A DNA stretch of 64,000 nucleotides from Urophycis tenuis (lineage: Eukaryota; Chordata; Actinopteri; Gadiformes; Phycidae), in NCBI GenBank assembly GCA_036785325.1, contig JAXIVH010000017.1, forward strand, positions 4,688,805 to 4,752,804. Direction: 5' to 3'. A model generated the notes under the pieces. It saw only the letters and a program-made list of their open reading frames with translations. It did not search any database and was not told where the DNA came from. This document shows, in pieces, positions 19,276 through 28,458 of the stretch. Within the stretch, counting starts at the first letter, position 1; the number at the start of each line of letters is the position of its first letter. The position numbers and the translations under genes are program-made.

Positions 19276-20650
19276 TTGCATCTTATTTATCAGGCTATGA
19301 TTAGATCCGCTCTGGACTATGGGTGCTATATATATGGGGCTGCTTCTAAAACAGCCTTAGCAAGGCTGGATGTGATACAGGCCAAGGCCTTGAGCAGTGC
19401 TGTGGAGCATTTAGAACCTCCCCTATTCCTGCAATGCTTGTGGAAATGGGAGAAATGCCCTTATGGCTAAGGCGCATCAAGTTAGGGTTGCAGTACTGGG
19501 TGAAACTCTGTGGGAGCAGTCAAAGTTTCCCAGCTAGGTGCCTAATACAAGAGGTGGAAGGTGGGTATAGGTATAAGGTATTTATGGCTAAAGTTAATCA
19601 GTGGGCTAGGAAACTGGGAATGGAGCAGAGGGGAGTAGTGAAACACGTAGACTGGCTACCCGTACCACCATGGGTAATCCCAAAAGTGAATGTCGTGATG
19701 CACTTTCTGCTGAATAGAGATAAAGCGGGGGTGAGGTCAAGTGTGCAAGAATATCTTAAATCAGTCAGGGAGGACAAAAAGATAATATATACAGATGGAT
19801 CTAGGGACCCAGATAGTAGGAGAGCTGGATTTGGGGTTTATGTGGAGCAGTACGACTTGAAGTTTAGTGTTAGAATGTCTAATGAGAGCTCTGTATTCAC
19901 TGCTGAGTTAATGGCAATCCTGTGGGCTCTATGGTGGGTGGAAGAGGTAAAGGAAAGGGAGATTGTCATCTGCTCTGACTCTGCAGCTGGCTTGGAGGCT
20001 CTAAGAGGAGGAAAATCTAAAGCTCGACCAGACATTATAAATGATATTTTAAGTCTGATGTTTAGAATAGGAGAGGGTAGTGACATCACATTCTGTTGGG
20101 TGCCAGGGCATTTGGGGATCCGTGACAATGAGCAGGTGGACCTCTTGGCAAAAAAGAGTTTATGTAAAGAGGTAGAAGTGCAGCTACCCTTAGGGAGAGT
20201 GGAGTTACGGGGAAAAATAAAGGAGGGTGTAATCAGAGAGTGGCAGGAGGGTTGGGAGAAGGAGGACAGCGGGAGGCATTGTTTTTCCATCCAACCTCAG
20301 GTCAGAAGGAAATGCTATTGCACTACACCGTCCCGAAGAGATTCAGTGAAGCTGTGTAGGTTGAGGCTGGGGCATTGTGGGTTAAATCAGACTCTGTATA
20401 CATTAGGAAAGCATGAGACTGTGTTATGTCAGTCTGGGAGGCCAGAGACAGTTCAATATGTTTTCTTATAATGTACCCAATATATAATGGAAAGGAGTAG
20501 GTTATTTGGCCAATTAACGCAGTTGGGAGTTCAGGTATTTTCTGTTTATTCTTTGTTTGGTCACAGTGAGCATCACCAATTGATAGCTAGAGCAGTACTG
20601 CAGTTCCTGCATGACTCCAAGCTGTATGGAACTGTAAGAATTATTTAATG
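19276..20650 (+). pseudogene. I-like LINE, RT C-terminus and RNase H
   Basis: A RT C-terminal segment (IYQAMIRSALDYGCYIYGAA) is followed in a second frame by an RNase H domain with YTDGSRD, FTAELMAILWAL, ICSDSAAG and VPGHLGIRDNEQVDLLA, the full D-E-D-D set. A CCHC-like tail follows, and after a frame break ARAVLQFLHDSKLYG ends near 20640. An RNase H after the RT is a feature of the I superclade and separates this LINE from the L2, Rex1 and RTE copies here. 3' UTR is short or truncated. Confidence 0.82.
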
Positions 20651-20983
20651 GTGTATTTATTTATTTAATTTTAGCACTTTTAGTCCTCCCCCCCCCCCCC
20701 CCCCCCCCCCCCATAGAACCGAACACAGTAGGCCTATAGCATAAAATGTAACATTAACAAACCTTGTGCCTCTTATTAGCCAGGTGCTAGTACGTTTACT
20801 TTGTTTACATTACTTTGGCACACTTTTAGAACTGAAGATACAGCCGTAGTCTTGCAGACGCACTTCTTCAAACGGTAAAATCCGCAGCAACGTACGTGTG
20901 TGTATAAGGTCTCGGCGAGATGCCTTCAAAGTAAAAGTGCTTATCATAACGTCTGGTTAATATATACAAAACAGTAACCTGAC
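20640..20983 (+). repeat. Duplicated block, copy 1 (flank of hAT MITE)
   Basis: Nearly identical in order and orientation to 52188-52520, including a poly-C run and the 8 bases in front of the hAT element. Differences are scattered point changes and poly-C length. The block also carries the AT-rich repeat seen inverted at 9897-9990. Confidence 0.85.
20688..20712 (+). repeat. Poly-C tract
   Basis: 25 consecutive C, matched by 20 C at 52234-52253 in the second block copy. Confidence 0.95.
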
Positions 20984-21751
20984 CAGTAGCGGCTGGCCCA
21001 TAGAGGGCGATAGGGCACCGCCCCCCCCTTGACCCACAATAAATAAATAAATTAAAAATAAAATAAAACTAATAAATGATACAAATTGTTAATATTTTTG
21101 TGTTTGAAATATGACTGTACCCAGTAATATGTGCAAAATATGATAGAAAATCATCTGTGCAAGATGTATGCTTTTCCAACACGTCCCGTGTCCCATGCTT
21201 CAACAGCTCTGGGGCGATGGAGAGATCGCCCCAAGGAGGCGGGTCTGTGTAACTGTTTAGCCAATTACTAATTTAAGATGTGAAAGCATGACATAAAATG
21301 TGGCCAATCAGCATCCTCAAATCCAAGCCGATATGGGCGATTACTTTATCGCCCCAAGCGAGCGAATGCAGGGCCGAGTCAGGGCGAGTCTGTATATACT
21401 TGTATATAGTTGACCTTAGTATTTTTTAGTCCTTAATTTTCACTACCTATTAATCTGCTGATTATTTTCTTGATTGTTTAGTATATAAAATGTTTACTGT
21501 AATTTCATAGAGCCCAAAGTGACTACAAATTCAATTTCAAATGAAAAAATGGAAAGCTTGTGATTGAGCAATATGTTGTTTATGTTTTGTGTGAGAATGC
21601 CTCAACTTTTTAATATTGGCATTAAATAATTATTGACTATTTTACGGAGCACTCGTTTCCTGTAGTTTGTGTTCAATGTATTGGGATGGTTACTGAAATT
21701 GACTGAATATGTCACAGTCCCACCTAGAATATTCTTCACCAGCCGCCACTG
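20984..21751. mobile_element. hAT non-autonomous element
   Basis: A 768-bp element with inverted termini CAGTAGCGGCTGG and CCAGCCGCCACTG and a perfect 8-bp target duplication AACCTGAC (20976-20983, 21752-21759). Eight-base duplications and CAG-type termini define hAT. No transposase frame. A second, 3'-incomplete copy starts at 52521. Confidence 0.93.
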
Positions 21752-21896
21752 AACCTGACCTTAACTAATATCTATAAACTAAATAAATAAACATTAAACA
21801 ACAAATGAAGTATTGTTTTAGACATATTAAAGGTCATTTACAAGACCCTTTTCCAGAGCCGGTTCAGACCTCCGATTGGCTGCCTCTCGCAGTCCT

Positions 21897-22091
21897 GTTC
21901 TCTTTCATAATATTCGTTTCGATGTCTCACTATGGGATGCACGCCCCCGCTGCATACCTCAGAAGCATTTATCTCATTACGCCAATCCCGATTGGCTGGT
22001 GAAACGTGTCCGTCCGCACCAGGTAGTCCCACCTACCTTAAATAGCTCATGCGGACGGCATCACGTCATTCAAACACCTCTTCTCACTCGG
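21897..22091 (+). repeat. DIRS left inverted terminal repeat
   Basis: Reverse complement of the right terminal repeat over about 180 bp (from CGAGTGAGAAGAGG inward to CCCATAGTGAGACAT outward). The outermost 30 bases differ between the ends and instead match the internal complementary region. Confidence 0.9.
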
Positions 22092-22399
22092 AGCGTATCT
22101 CGCGTCTTAGGCTAAATTAGTTTAACTGTCCACAGACAGATCTTACATAGCTTCTGTCGCCGGGCGCTAATTAGCCTTAGCGATTTTTTATGCTTCGACG
22201 ATCACACCAGATCGTATAAGCGGTACTTTCCTTGCCCCTTCGTGGTTTTGGATAGTACTTTTCTCGGCGCCCCACCACGGCTGTTCGAGCAAAACCGAGT
22301 GTTAACACACCAGTTAATTTCTCGGCTTTTTTGGAATTTCCACAGTTAGCACACCAGCTAACTGCCTCAACTCCCCGCTTGCACACCAGCTCGCGAGGA

Positions 22400-23900
22400 A
22401 TGGAGGATAAAGCCCCTCACACCAGAGGGCTCGGAGACTCTGCCGCCCGTCCTTGCCGCTGTGGGAATAAGATATCGAGCAAAGATCCACACCAGGTCTG
22501 CTCGGGCTGCCTGGGGCTGGAACACGCCCGGCTAGCTATCGAGGTCCCCGGCTCATGCCAGCATTGTGCGGTGTTCACGGTCAAGAGTCTCCGCAGACGG
22601 CTAGCCCGCCAAGCTAGCCTGTCTGGACAGGACCCCTATCTCTCTCCTGACGGCGCCGCCGTCGGAGATGGAGAAGAGACGGGGGTCGTTGCGGTGGCGG
22701 TACCGGAGGCTAGCGCTAGCTGGGGCTCCCAGCTCAGCCTTGCCGCGGACCCCCCGCTGGAGGAAGACGTCCTGGAATTGGACTATGGGGACGATGAAGA
22801 TGCCACCTCGGAACCCCTCATATCAGAGGAGGACGACGAGGACGACATCTTCATAGCTCTGGCCCGGGCTGCACAGCCCTCGGCCTCTGTCGCCTCTCGG
22901 GATGGAGATAAGGGAAGCACACCAGTTTCTCCCCTCCCCAGCATGGACATGCTCGACGTGTGCAAGCGAGCGGCTGCCCGGCTGGACATCCCCTGGCCCG
23001 TCGTCGTAGCGGAGACCACCAGGTCTCGCTACGAGGGGAAGAAATTGCCCCTGGCCAGGAGCGCGTCGAAGCAGCTTCTCCCCGTCTTCCCTGAGCTGCT
23101 GGATGAGGTGGTGCGCTCATGGAGCGACCGCCCTTACAGCAGCAGGAGAGGAGAGCCTGGGCCTGCTCCGCATGCCTCCGATGGAGCCATTAGTCGCAGC
23201 GCACCTCCACCCGCGGCTGTCGACTGTGTCCTCCAGGAGTCCCAGCCTGCCGTCTAAGTATGACCGTTTTCAGTCAACTATGACTGAGAAGGCATACAAG
23301 GCGGTAGCGCTCTCGGCCAGAGCGCTCAACGTCCTCTCACTGCTCACGGCATACCAGGCTGAGCTGTGTGAGGATTTTGGGCAAGCTCAGGACCCAGCGA
23401 CGTGGGAGGAGATACCGGTTATCACCGATATGTGTCTCCGTGTTCAGCGCTGCGCGGTCCGGGCCACGGGAAAAGCGTTGGGGAATATGGTCCTGCAGGA
23501 GCGAGCGAGGTGGCTCAACCTCGCCAACCTGTCGGACCGGGAGAGGGACGACGTCCTTGACATGCCAATTGTCCCGGGGGGGATTTTTGGCTCCGCATTG
23601 GATTCTATGCAACGCCGATGCGAAGCCAAAAAGAAGGAGGACGAAGCTCTCCGGCTTTGCCTCCCTCGGAAACCCCCGGCTCCCTCTCCCCCTGCGCAGC
23701 GGAAAAGTTTCCCACAGGCTGGTCCCCAGGGTTCGCAATTTAAGATCCCCAGACAGCCGAAACCTCAGCCCGCTCCGGCCCCTCTGCCAAGCAGTCGGCC
23801 CAGCTGGCCAAAGAAATCCTCGGCCCCGGTTGCGACGCCGCCGGCACAGCCCGCGCAAGCCACCTACAGTCAGGACAGGAAAAAGAAGAGAGCGGCCTGA
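22400..23900 (+). pseudogene. DIRS gag-like ORF with a frameshift
   Basis: From the ATG at 22400 the frame encodes a cysteine cluster (CRCGNKISSKDPHQVCSGC) and acidic stretches, stopping at 23257. The second half, with PRLSTVSSRSPSLPSKYDRF and TEKAYKAVALSARALN, is in another frame from about 23150 to 23900 and ends in a proline-rich basic tail. The two halves are one gag in fish DIRS elements, so a single frameshift between 23150 and 23200 is inferred. It would form the RNA-binding particle protein. Confidence 0.75.
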
Positions 23901-23918
23901 TCGCCACTCTCTTCACCG

Positions 23919-26270
23919 GTGATGCAGCTGGACGTTCCCCGTTCTCCAGCGCCACCTGTTCCACGATGGAGCGTGCACCCGGAGGCCCACCACGCCCCCG
24001 TCTCCCGGCTGCCACGGACCGTGCCAGAGCGAACCGGGAGAAACGGACAGTCGAGACAAGAGGGTTCAGCTGTTGCCCCTCTCTGTTCCAAAGCACGCCC
24101 ATCCACACAAATGTTTGTTCTAATAAATCATGTCCCGCTGCCGCATCCAGGCCAAAGGCCGAGGGCGCAGCGGATAAGAAACAAACATGTAAAAATGAAT
24201 ATAAACAGCGTGGTGGCAACACCCGCTGTCCCCCCTCGGCGGAAAGCCACGGCTTTCCCCGGGACGGGGAACGTGCGGACCCCGCCGCTACGCTGCCCTC
24301 CCCGGCAAAATCGCTCAGCGGCGCCCGGGGGTCGTGTCACTTTTCCGTCAGGAGAGGTCGCCACCGCACCTGGGGCCTCGGGGGGACTGCGATGTGTGTC
24401 AACCCTCTCCCCCAGATGGGAGAGATGGGCCGCACTCGCAGCCTCATCCTGGGTGGTAAGGACGATTGCGAGGGGATACAGACTGCAGTTCGCCGCTGTT
24501 CCCCCGCAATTCGCCGGTTTAATACACTCCCAGGCTCAGGGAGAGTCAGCTCACGTTTTACAAGAGGAAATCCTCTCACTGTTGAACAAAGGAGCAATCT
24601 GTGTCGTACCTCCCGCACAGTGTCAGAGCGGTTTTTACTCCAGGTATTTTCTGGTCCCCAAACGGGGGGGGAGCGGAATTCGCCCTATCCTGGATCTACG
24701 TGCTCTGAACAAATATCTCAGGAAATACAAGTTCAGGATGCTAACACACGCATCCCTGCTACGTCTTGTGCGACAGGGCGATTGGTTCACTTCTGTCGAT
24801 CTGAAAGACGCGTATTTCCACATCCCGATGTATCCTCCCCACAGAAAGTACCTAAGGTTTGCTTTCCAGGGGACCTGTTACGAGTACCGCGTACTCCCTT
24901 TCGGTCTGTCTTTAAGCCCGAGGGTGTTTGTGCGGTGCACTGAAGCGGCAATAGCCCCGCTGAGGCGGCAGGGCATCCGCTTGGCCACATATCTGGACGA
25001 TTGGCTGCTATTGGCACAATCGGAGCAGGAGGCCAGGGCGCACACGCGTATTCTCGTACGACACCTATCCGATCTGGGTTTCGTGATAAACGCAGAAAAG
25101 AGCAGGCTGTCCCCGGCACAGGATATAATCTTTCTGGGATTATTCCTGGACTCGGTGGCTTTCACAGCGCGTCTGTCGGCAGACCGAGTGAAAACTTTCA
25201 GGGCATGCCTCGCGCTGTTCCATCCGGGCAAGTCTGTTCAATTCAGATTGTGTCTTCGGTTACTCGGACTGATGGCGTCTGCCATTCTCGTAGTCCATCT
25301 GGGTCGCCTCCACATGAGGGAATTCCAGCTTTGAGTTGCTTCATGCGGGCTAGATCCCGTGCGTCATGGCGCACGGAGAGTGTTGGTCACACCGGGGTGC
25401 GCCAGGGCGCTGTGCCACTGGCGAGTCCCGTCTTTTCTGACTCATGGGGTGCCCATGGGCTCTGTCCTGTCCAGGAAGGTGGTCACTACGGACGCCAGCC
25501 TGACAGGTTGGGGCGGAATTTACGAGGGCCGGTCTGTGAGGGGCCTCTGGAGTGCGGACCTCCAGCGGTCTCACATAAATTTTCTGGAACTTTCAGCGGT
25601 GTTCCTCCCCCTGAAACGCTTCCTTCCGTCTCTTATTGGTCATCATGTCCTGGTGAGGACGGACAATACGACGACGGTGGCGTACATCAACCGTCAGGGG
25701 GGATTACGCTCCCGACAGTTGCATGTGCTGGCACGCAAACTGATCCTGTGGAGTTGCGGTCGTCTCCTCTCTCTGAGAGCGACGCACGTCCCGGGAGTCC
25801 TGAACACGGGCGCGGACCTGTTGTCCAGGGGCGGGCCAATATACGGGGAATGGACTCTGCACCCGGAGATTGTGGATCAGATATGGGCCCGTTTCGGTCG
25901 GGCCACAGTAGATCTGTTCGCATCAACGGACAACGCGCAGTGCGCGCTGTTTTACTCTCTGCGCAGCATGAATGCTCCCCTCGGCGTAGACGCACTAGCG
26001 CACGCCTGGCCGCGCGAGCGTCTCTACGCATTTTCCCCCCTGGCATTGATACCCCCCACCCTGTTCAGAGTGAGGGAGTACGGCCACGAACTGATTTTGA
26101 TAGCTCCGCATTGGCCTGCGATGCATTGGTTAGCGGAGATATATCAGTTGCTGTGCGCTCAGCCCTGGCAGCTCCCGCTGCGCAGGGACCTGTTGTCGCA
26201 GGGAGGGGGGGCTGTTTTCCATCCGCACCCAGAGCGCCTGGCACTATGGGCTTGGCCCCTGAGTGGTTAA
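23919..26270 (+). pseudogene. DIRS RT-RNase H-methyltransferase-like ORF, one stop
   Basis: A 784-codon frame interrupted by a single TGA at 25332-25334. RT motifs are FLVPKRGG, FTSVDLKDAYFHI, LPFGLSLSPRVF and the catalytic ATYLDDWLLLA (about residue 355). After the stop, in the same frame, RNase H shows TTDASLTGWGG, NFLELSAVF, RTDNTT and NTGADLLSR. A DLFAST...ALFYS and LIAPHWPAMHW segment follows, as in the methyltransferase-like domain of DIRS elements. The stop replaces a position that would read W in a QRWVAS-like context. The 5' start is uncertain; the first hundred codons are low complexity. Confidence 0.85.
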
Positions 26271-27271
26271 ATCTGTCAGCTGTGGGTCTTTCACAGCGGG
26301 TGATTTCCACTATACAGAGTGCTCGAGCCTCCTCCACTAGGTCTCTGTATGACTGTAAGTGGAGAGTGTTTGAGGGGTGGTGCCACGGAAACGGCCACAT
26401 TCCTTTTCAGTGTCCGGTAGGTGTGATATTGTCATTCCTGCAGGACCTGATTGACAAACGAAAAGCCTTCTCCACGGTTAAGGTGTATTTGGCGGCCATC
26501 GCCGCCTGCCACGTGGGGTTTGGAAAGCAGACAGCGAGCCAGCACCCGCTGGTTTGCCGTTTTATGAAGGGAGCGCGCAGGCTTCTCCCCGTGTCCAGAC
26601 CATTGGTACCACCATGGGATCTGGCGGTGGTTCTGGAGGGGCTTAAGGGCCCTCCTTTTGAGCCACTGGAAGGGGCGGACTTGAAACACGTGTCCCTCAA
26701 GACAGTGTTGTTGCTGGCCCTGGCTTCGGCTAAACGGGTTAGTGACATCCATGCGCTTTCGGTGCATTCCTCATGCGCTCAGCTCTTCCCGGGCGATGTA
26801 AGGATGATTTTGAAGCCCAACCCGGCTTTTGTGCCTAAGGTGGTGGGCTCATATTCTCCGATTGACCTTGTGGCTTTTGCTGCCTCACCAGATGAGCAGT
26901 CGCCGCATGTGTTATGTCCAGTCCGTGCGGTGCGCACTTATATGGATAGGACAAAGGGTTTCAGGAGGAGCGATCAGCTGTTCGTCTCCTGGGCTAACCC
27001 TCATAAGGGGAAACCTGTCACAAAGCAGCGCCTGTCCCACTGGGTGGTGGAGGCGATTGCCTTGGCCTATACGAGTCAGGGTTTGCAGCCACCTGTGGGG
27101 CTGCGGGCGCACTCGACTCGGGGCTTGGCCACATCCTGGGCCTTATTCAGGGGAGTTTCTGTTCAGGATATTTGTGCTGCGGCGAGTTGGTCCTCGCCTC
27201 TCACTTTTGTCCGTTTCTATATGCTGGACGTCTCTGCTCCGTGCGTGGCACGCGCAGTTTTGTTGTCCTGA
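26246..27271 (+). CDS. DIRS tyrosine recombinase, intact
   Basis: An open frame overlapping the end of the RT ORF by 25 bases, in another register. It encodes a tyrosine recombinase used for integrating the circular DNA copy. An N-terminal core-binding part (SARASSTRSLYDCKW, HIPFQCPVGVILSFLQ) precedes the catalytic domain. Catalytic residues visible are R in AKRVSDIHAL, H-x-x-R in AHSTRGLA, the AASW box and Y in FVRFYMLDV. The start at 26246 (MGLAPEWLNLS) is chosen because the upstream open sequence is the shadow of the RT ORF. No lesion was found. Confidence 0.88.
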   Translation: MGLAPEWLNLSAVGLSQRVISTIQSARASSTRSLYDCKWRVFEGWCHGNGHIPFQCPVGVILSFLQDLIDKRKAFSTVKVYLAAIAACHVGFGKQTASQHPLVCRFMKGARRLLPVSRPLVPPWDLAVVLEGLKGPPFEPLEGADLKHVSLKTVLLLALASAKRVSDIHALSVHSSCAQLFPGDVRMILKPNPAFVPKVVGSYSPIDLVAFAASPDEQSPHVLCPVRAVRTYMDRTKGFRRSDQLFVSWANPHKGKPVTKQRLSHWVVEAIALAYTSQGLQPPVGLRAHSTRGLATSWALFRGVSVQDICAAASWSSPLTFVRFYMLDVSAPCVARAVLLS

Positions 27272-27344
27272 AACGAACAGAGTACTTTTCCTGTAGGTTG
27301 GTGGACGCTCGATAAGCTTGTCTGGCAATACGGGAGCAACCATA

Positions 27345-27440
27345 TCCCATAGTGAGACATTGAAACGAATATTATGAAAGAGAACTTTAGGTTATTTACA
27401 TAACCCCGGTTCTCTGAGTAATATGAGTGAGATGTCTCAC
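27345..27440. other. DIRS internal complementary region (circle junction)
   Basis: 27345-27385 is complementary to the left end from 21897, and 27383-27440 is complementary to the right end up to 27685. They overlap in AAC at 27383-27385. In DIRS this region templates the joining of ends into a circle. Confidence 0.88.
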
Positions 27441-27462
27441 CAGACAACCCTTCTTGCTTGGG

Positions 27463-27685
27463 CGAGTGAGAAGAGGTGCTTATCTTGAATGACGTGATGC
27501 CGTCCGCATGAGCTATTTAAGGTAGGTGGGACTACCTGGTGCGGACGGACACGTTTCACCAGCCAATCGGGATTGGCGTAATGAGATAAATGCTTCTGAG
27601 GTATGCAGCGGGGGCGTGCATCCCATAGTGAGACATCTCACTCATATTACTCAGAGAACCGGGGTTATGTAAATAACCTAAAGTT
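27463..27685 (-). repeat. DIRS right inverted terminal repeat
   Basis: Inverse of the left repeat, with an extra outer segment ending GTTATGTAAATAACCTAAAG and TT. That outer segment is matched only in the internal complementary region. Confidence 0.9.
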
Positions 27686-27937
27686 TTATAAGCAATGTTG
27701 ATGTTCGATTTCAGTTAGTCTTTGGTTTTATTATTGTTGTGGCTCGTCGCTCACTTAGCTTGGACAGAGGACCAATTCCTGTCTGCGCTGGAGCCAGAGC
27801 CGCCAATACCTTAGACAAAGTGTTTAACTGTATTTTTATGCTGCATCGGTCTATCAGTAAAGTTTGCTGAAGGACACTTCATTTACTTTTGTCGTGTGAA
27901 GTCATTATACCCACGTCAAGAAACTCACAGCACGACA
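27686..27937 (+). repeat. Gypsy-B 5' LTR, right part
   Basis: Contains the TATA-like TTTATAAG at the DIRS junction, a possible AGTAAA polyadenylation signal (27859) and ends CACGACA two bases before a primer-binding site. Partner LTR not found. Confidence 0.6.
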
Positions 27938-27939
27938 AC

Positions 27940-27957
27940 TGGTGTCAGAAAGTGAGA
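27940..27957 (+). other. Gypsy-B primer-binding site, tRNA-Leu type
   Basis: TGGTGTCAGAAAGTGAGA is close to TGGTGTCAGAAGTGGGAT, the complement of the tRNA-Leu(CAA) 3' end that occurs perfectly at 45805, with one inserted base and one change. Confidence 0.65.
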
Positions 27958-28458
27958 TAATCAAAATCCGGAGTTGGAAACCAACGAAATCAACTGTCCG
28001 TGAGTTAAATGAAAAAACTGTACAAGTGAGAAAAGTTTATGCTGACGAGTTTTATGTGAGACCGGCAAACTGGAGAGCTGTCAAATCTGCCGCCCGTTGC
28101 TAGGCTAACAAGAAACCCCATCCATAGCAACCACTCGCAAGCCGCTAAAGCCATCCAACAAACTATAATAATTAATGACAATCTAAAGTGTGAACTACCC
28201 AAACGGCTTCACAATTGAACATACGACTGCTTTTGCGACATTTGTGGAAACCCAATGCCCAGGAGAAGTTTAAAAGAAAGCCTTGTAATAATTCTGTATC
28301 AAAGCAAACGTCAACAAATCCCCAGCAAGCTAAACGGCATATTCCCGGCTGCGCCCAAACGTACAGAACGGACAAATTAAACGGTTTGCTGCAATCCGCC
28401 TACATTAAATAATTCATTAAAACGTAAAGAACGTAAAGAAGAAACGTAAACAATAAAA

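Larger units (their letters stand above)
21897..27685 (+). mobile_element. DIRS retrotransposon, structurally complete
   Basis: A 5.79-kb tyrosine-recombinase retrotransposon with inverted terminal repeats (about 21897-22091 and 27463-27685), an internal complementary region at 27345-27440, and the ORF order gag, RT/RNase H/methyltransferase-like and overlapping recombinase. The internal region contains, head to tail, the complements of both outer ends joined through AAC, which predicts GTT at each terminus; both termini do carry GTT. No target duplication, as expected for DIRS. Lesions: a gag frameshift and one stop in the RT frame. Confidence 0.92.

Noticed and set aside
22783..24618. Several long minus-strand frames across the DIRS gag and RT
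   Set aside because: GC-rich shadows of DIRS coding sequence without recognisable motifs.
25001..26245. N-terminal extension of the DIRS recombinase frame
   Set aside because: The region is the alternate register of the RT/RNase H ORF and shows no recombinase motifs before 26246.
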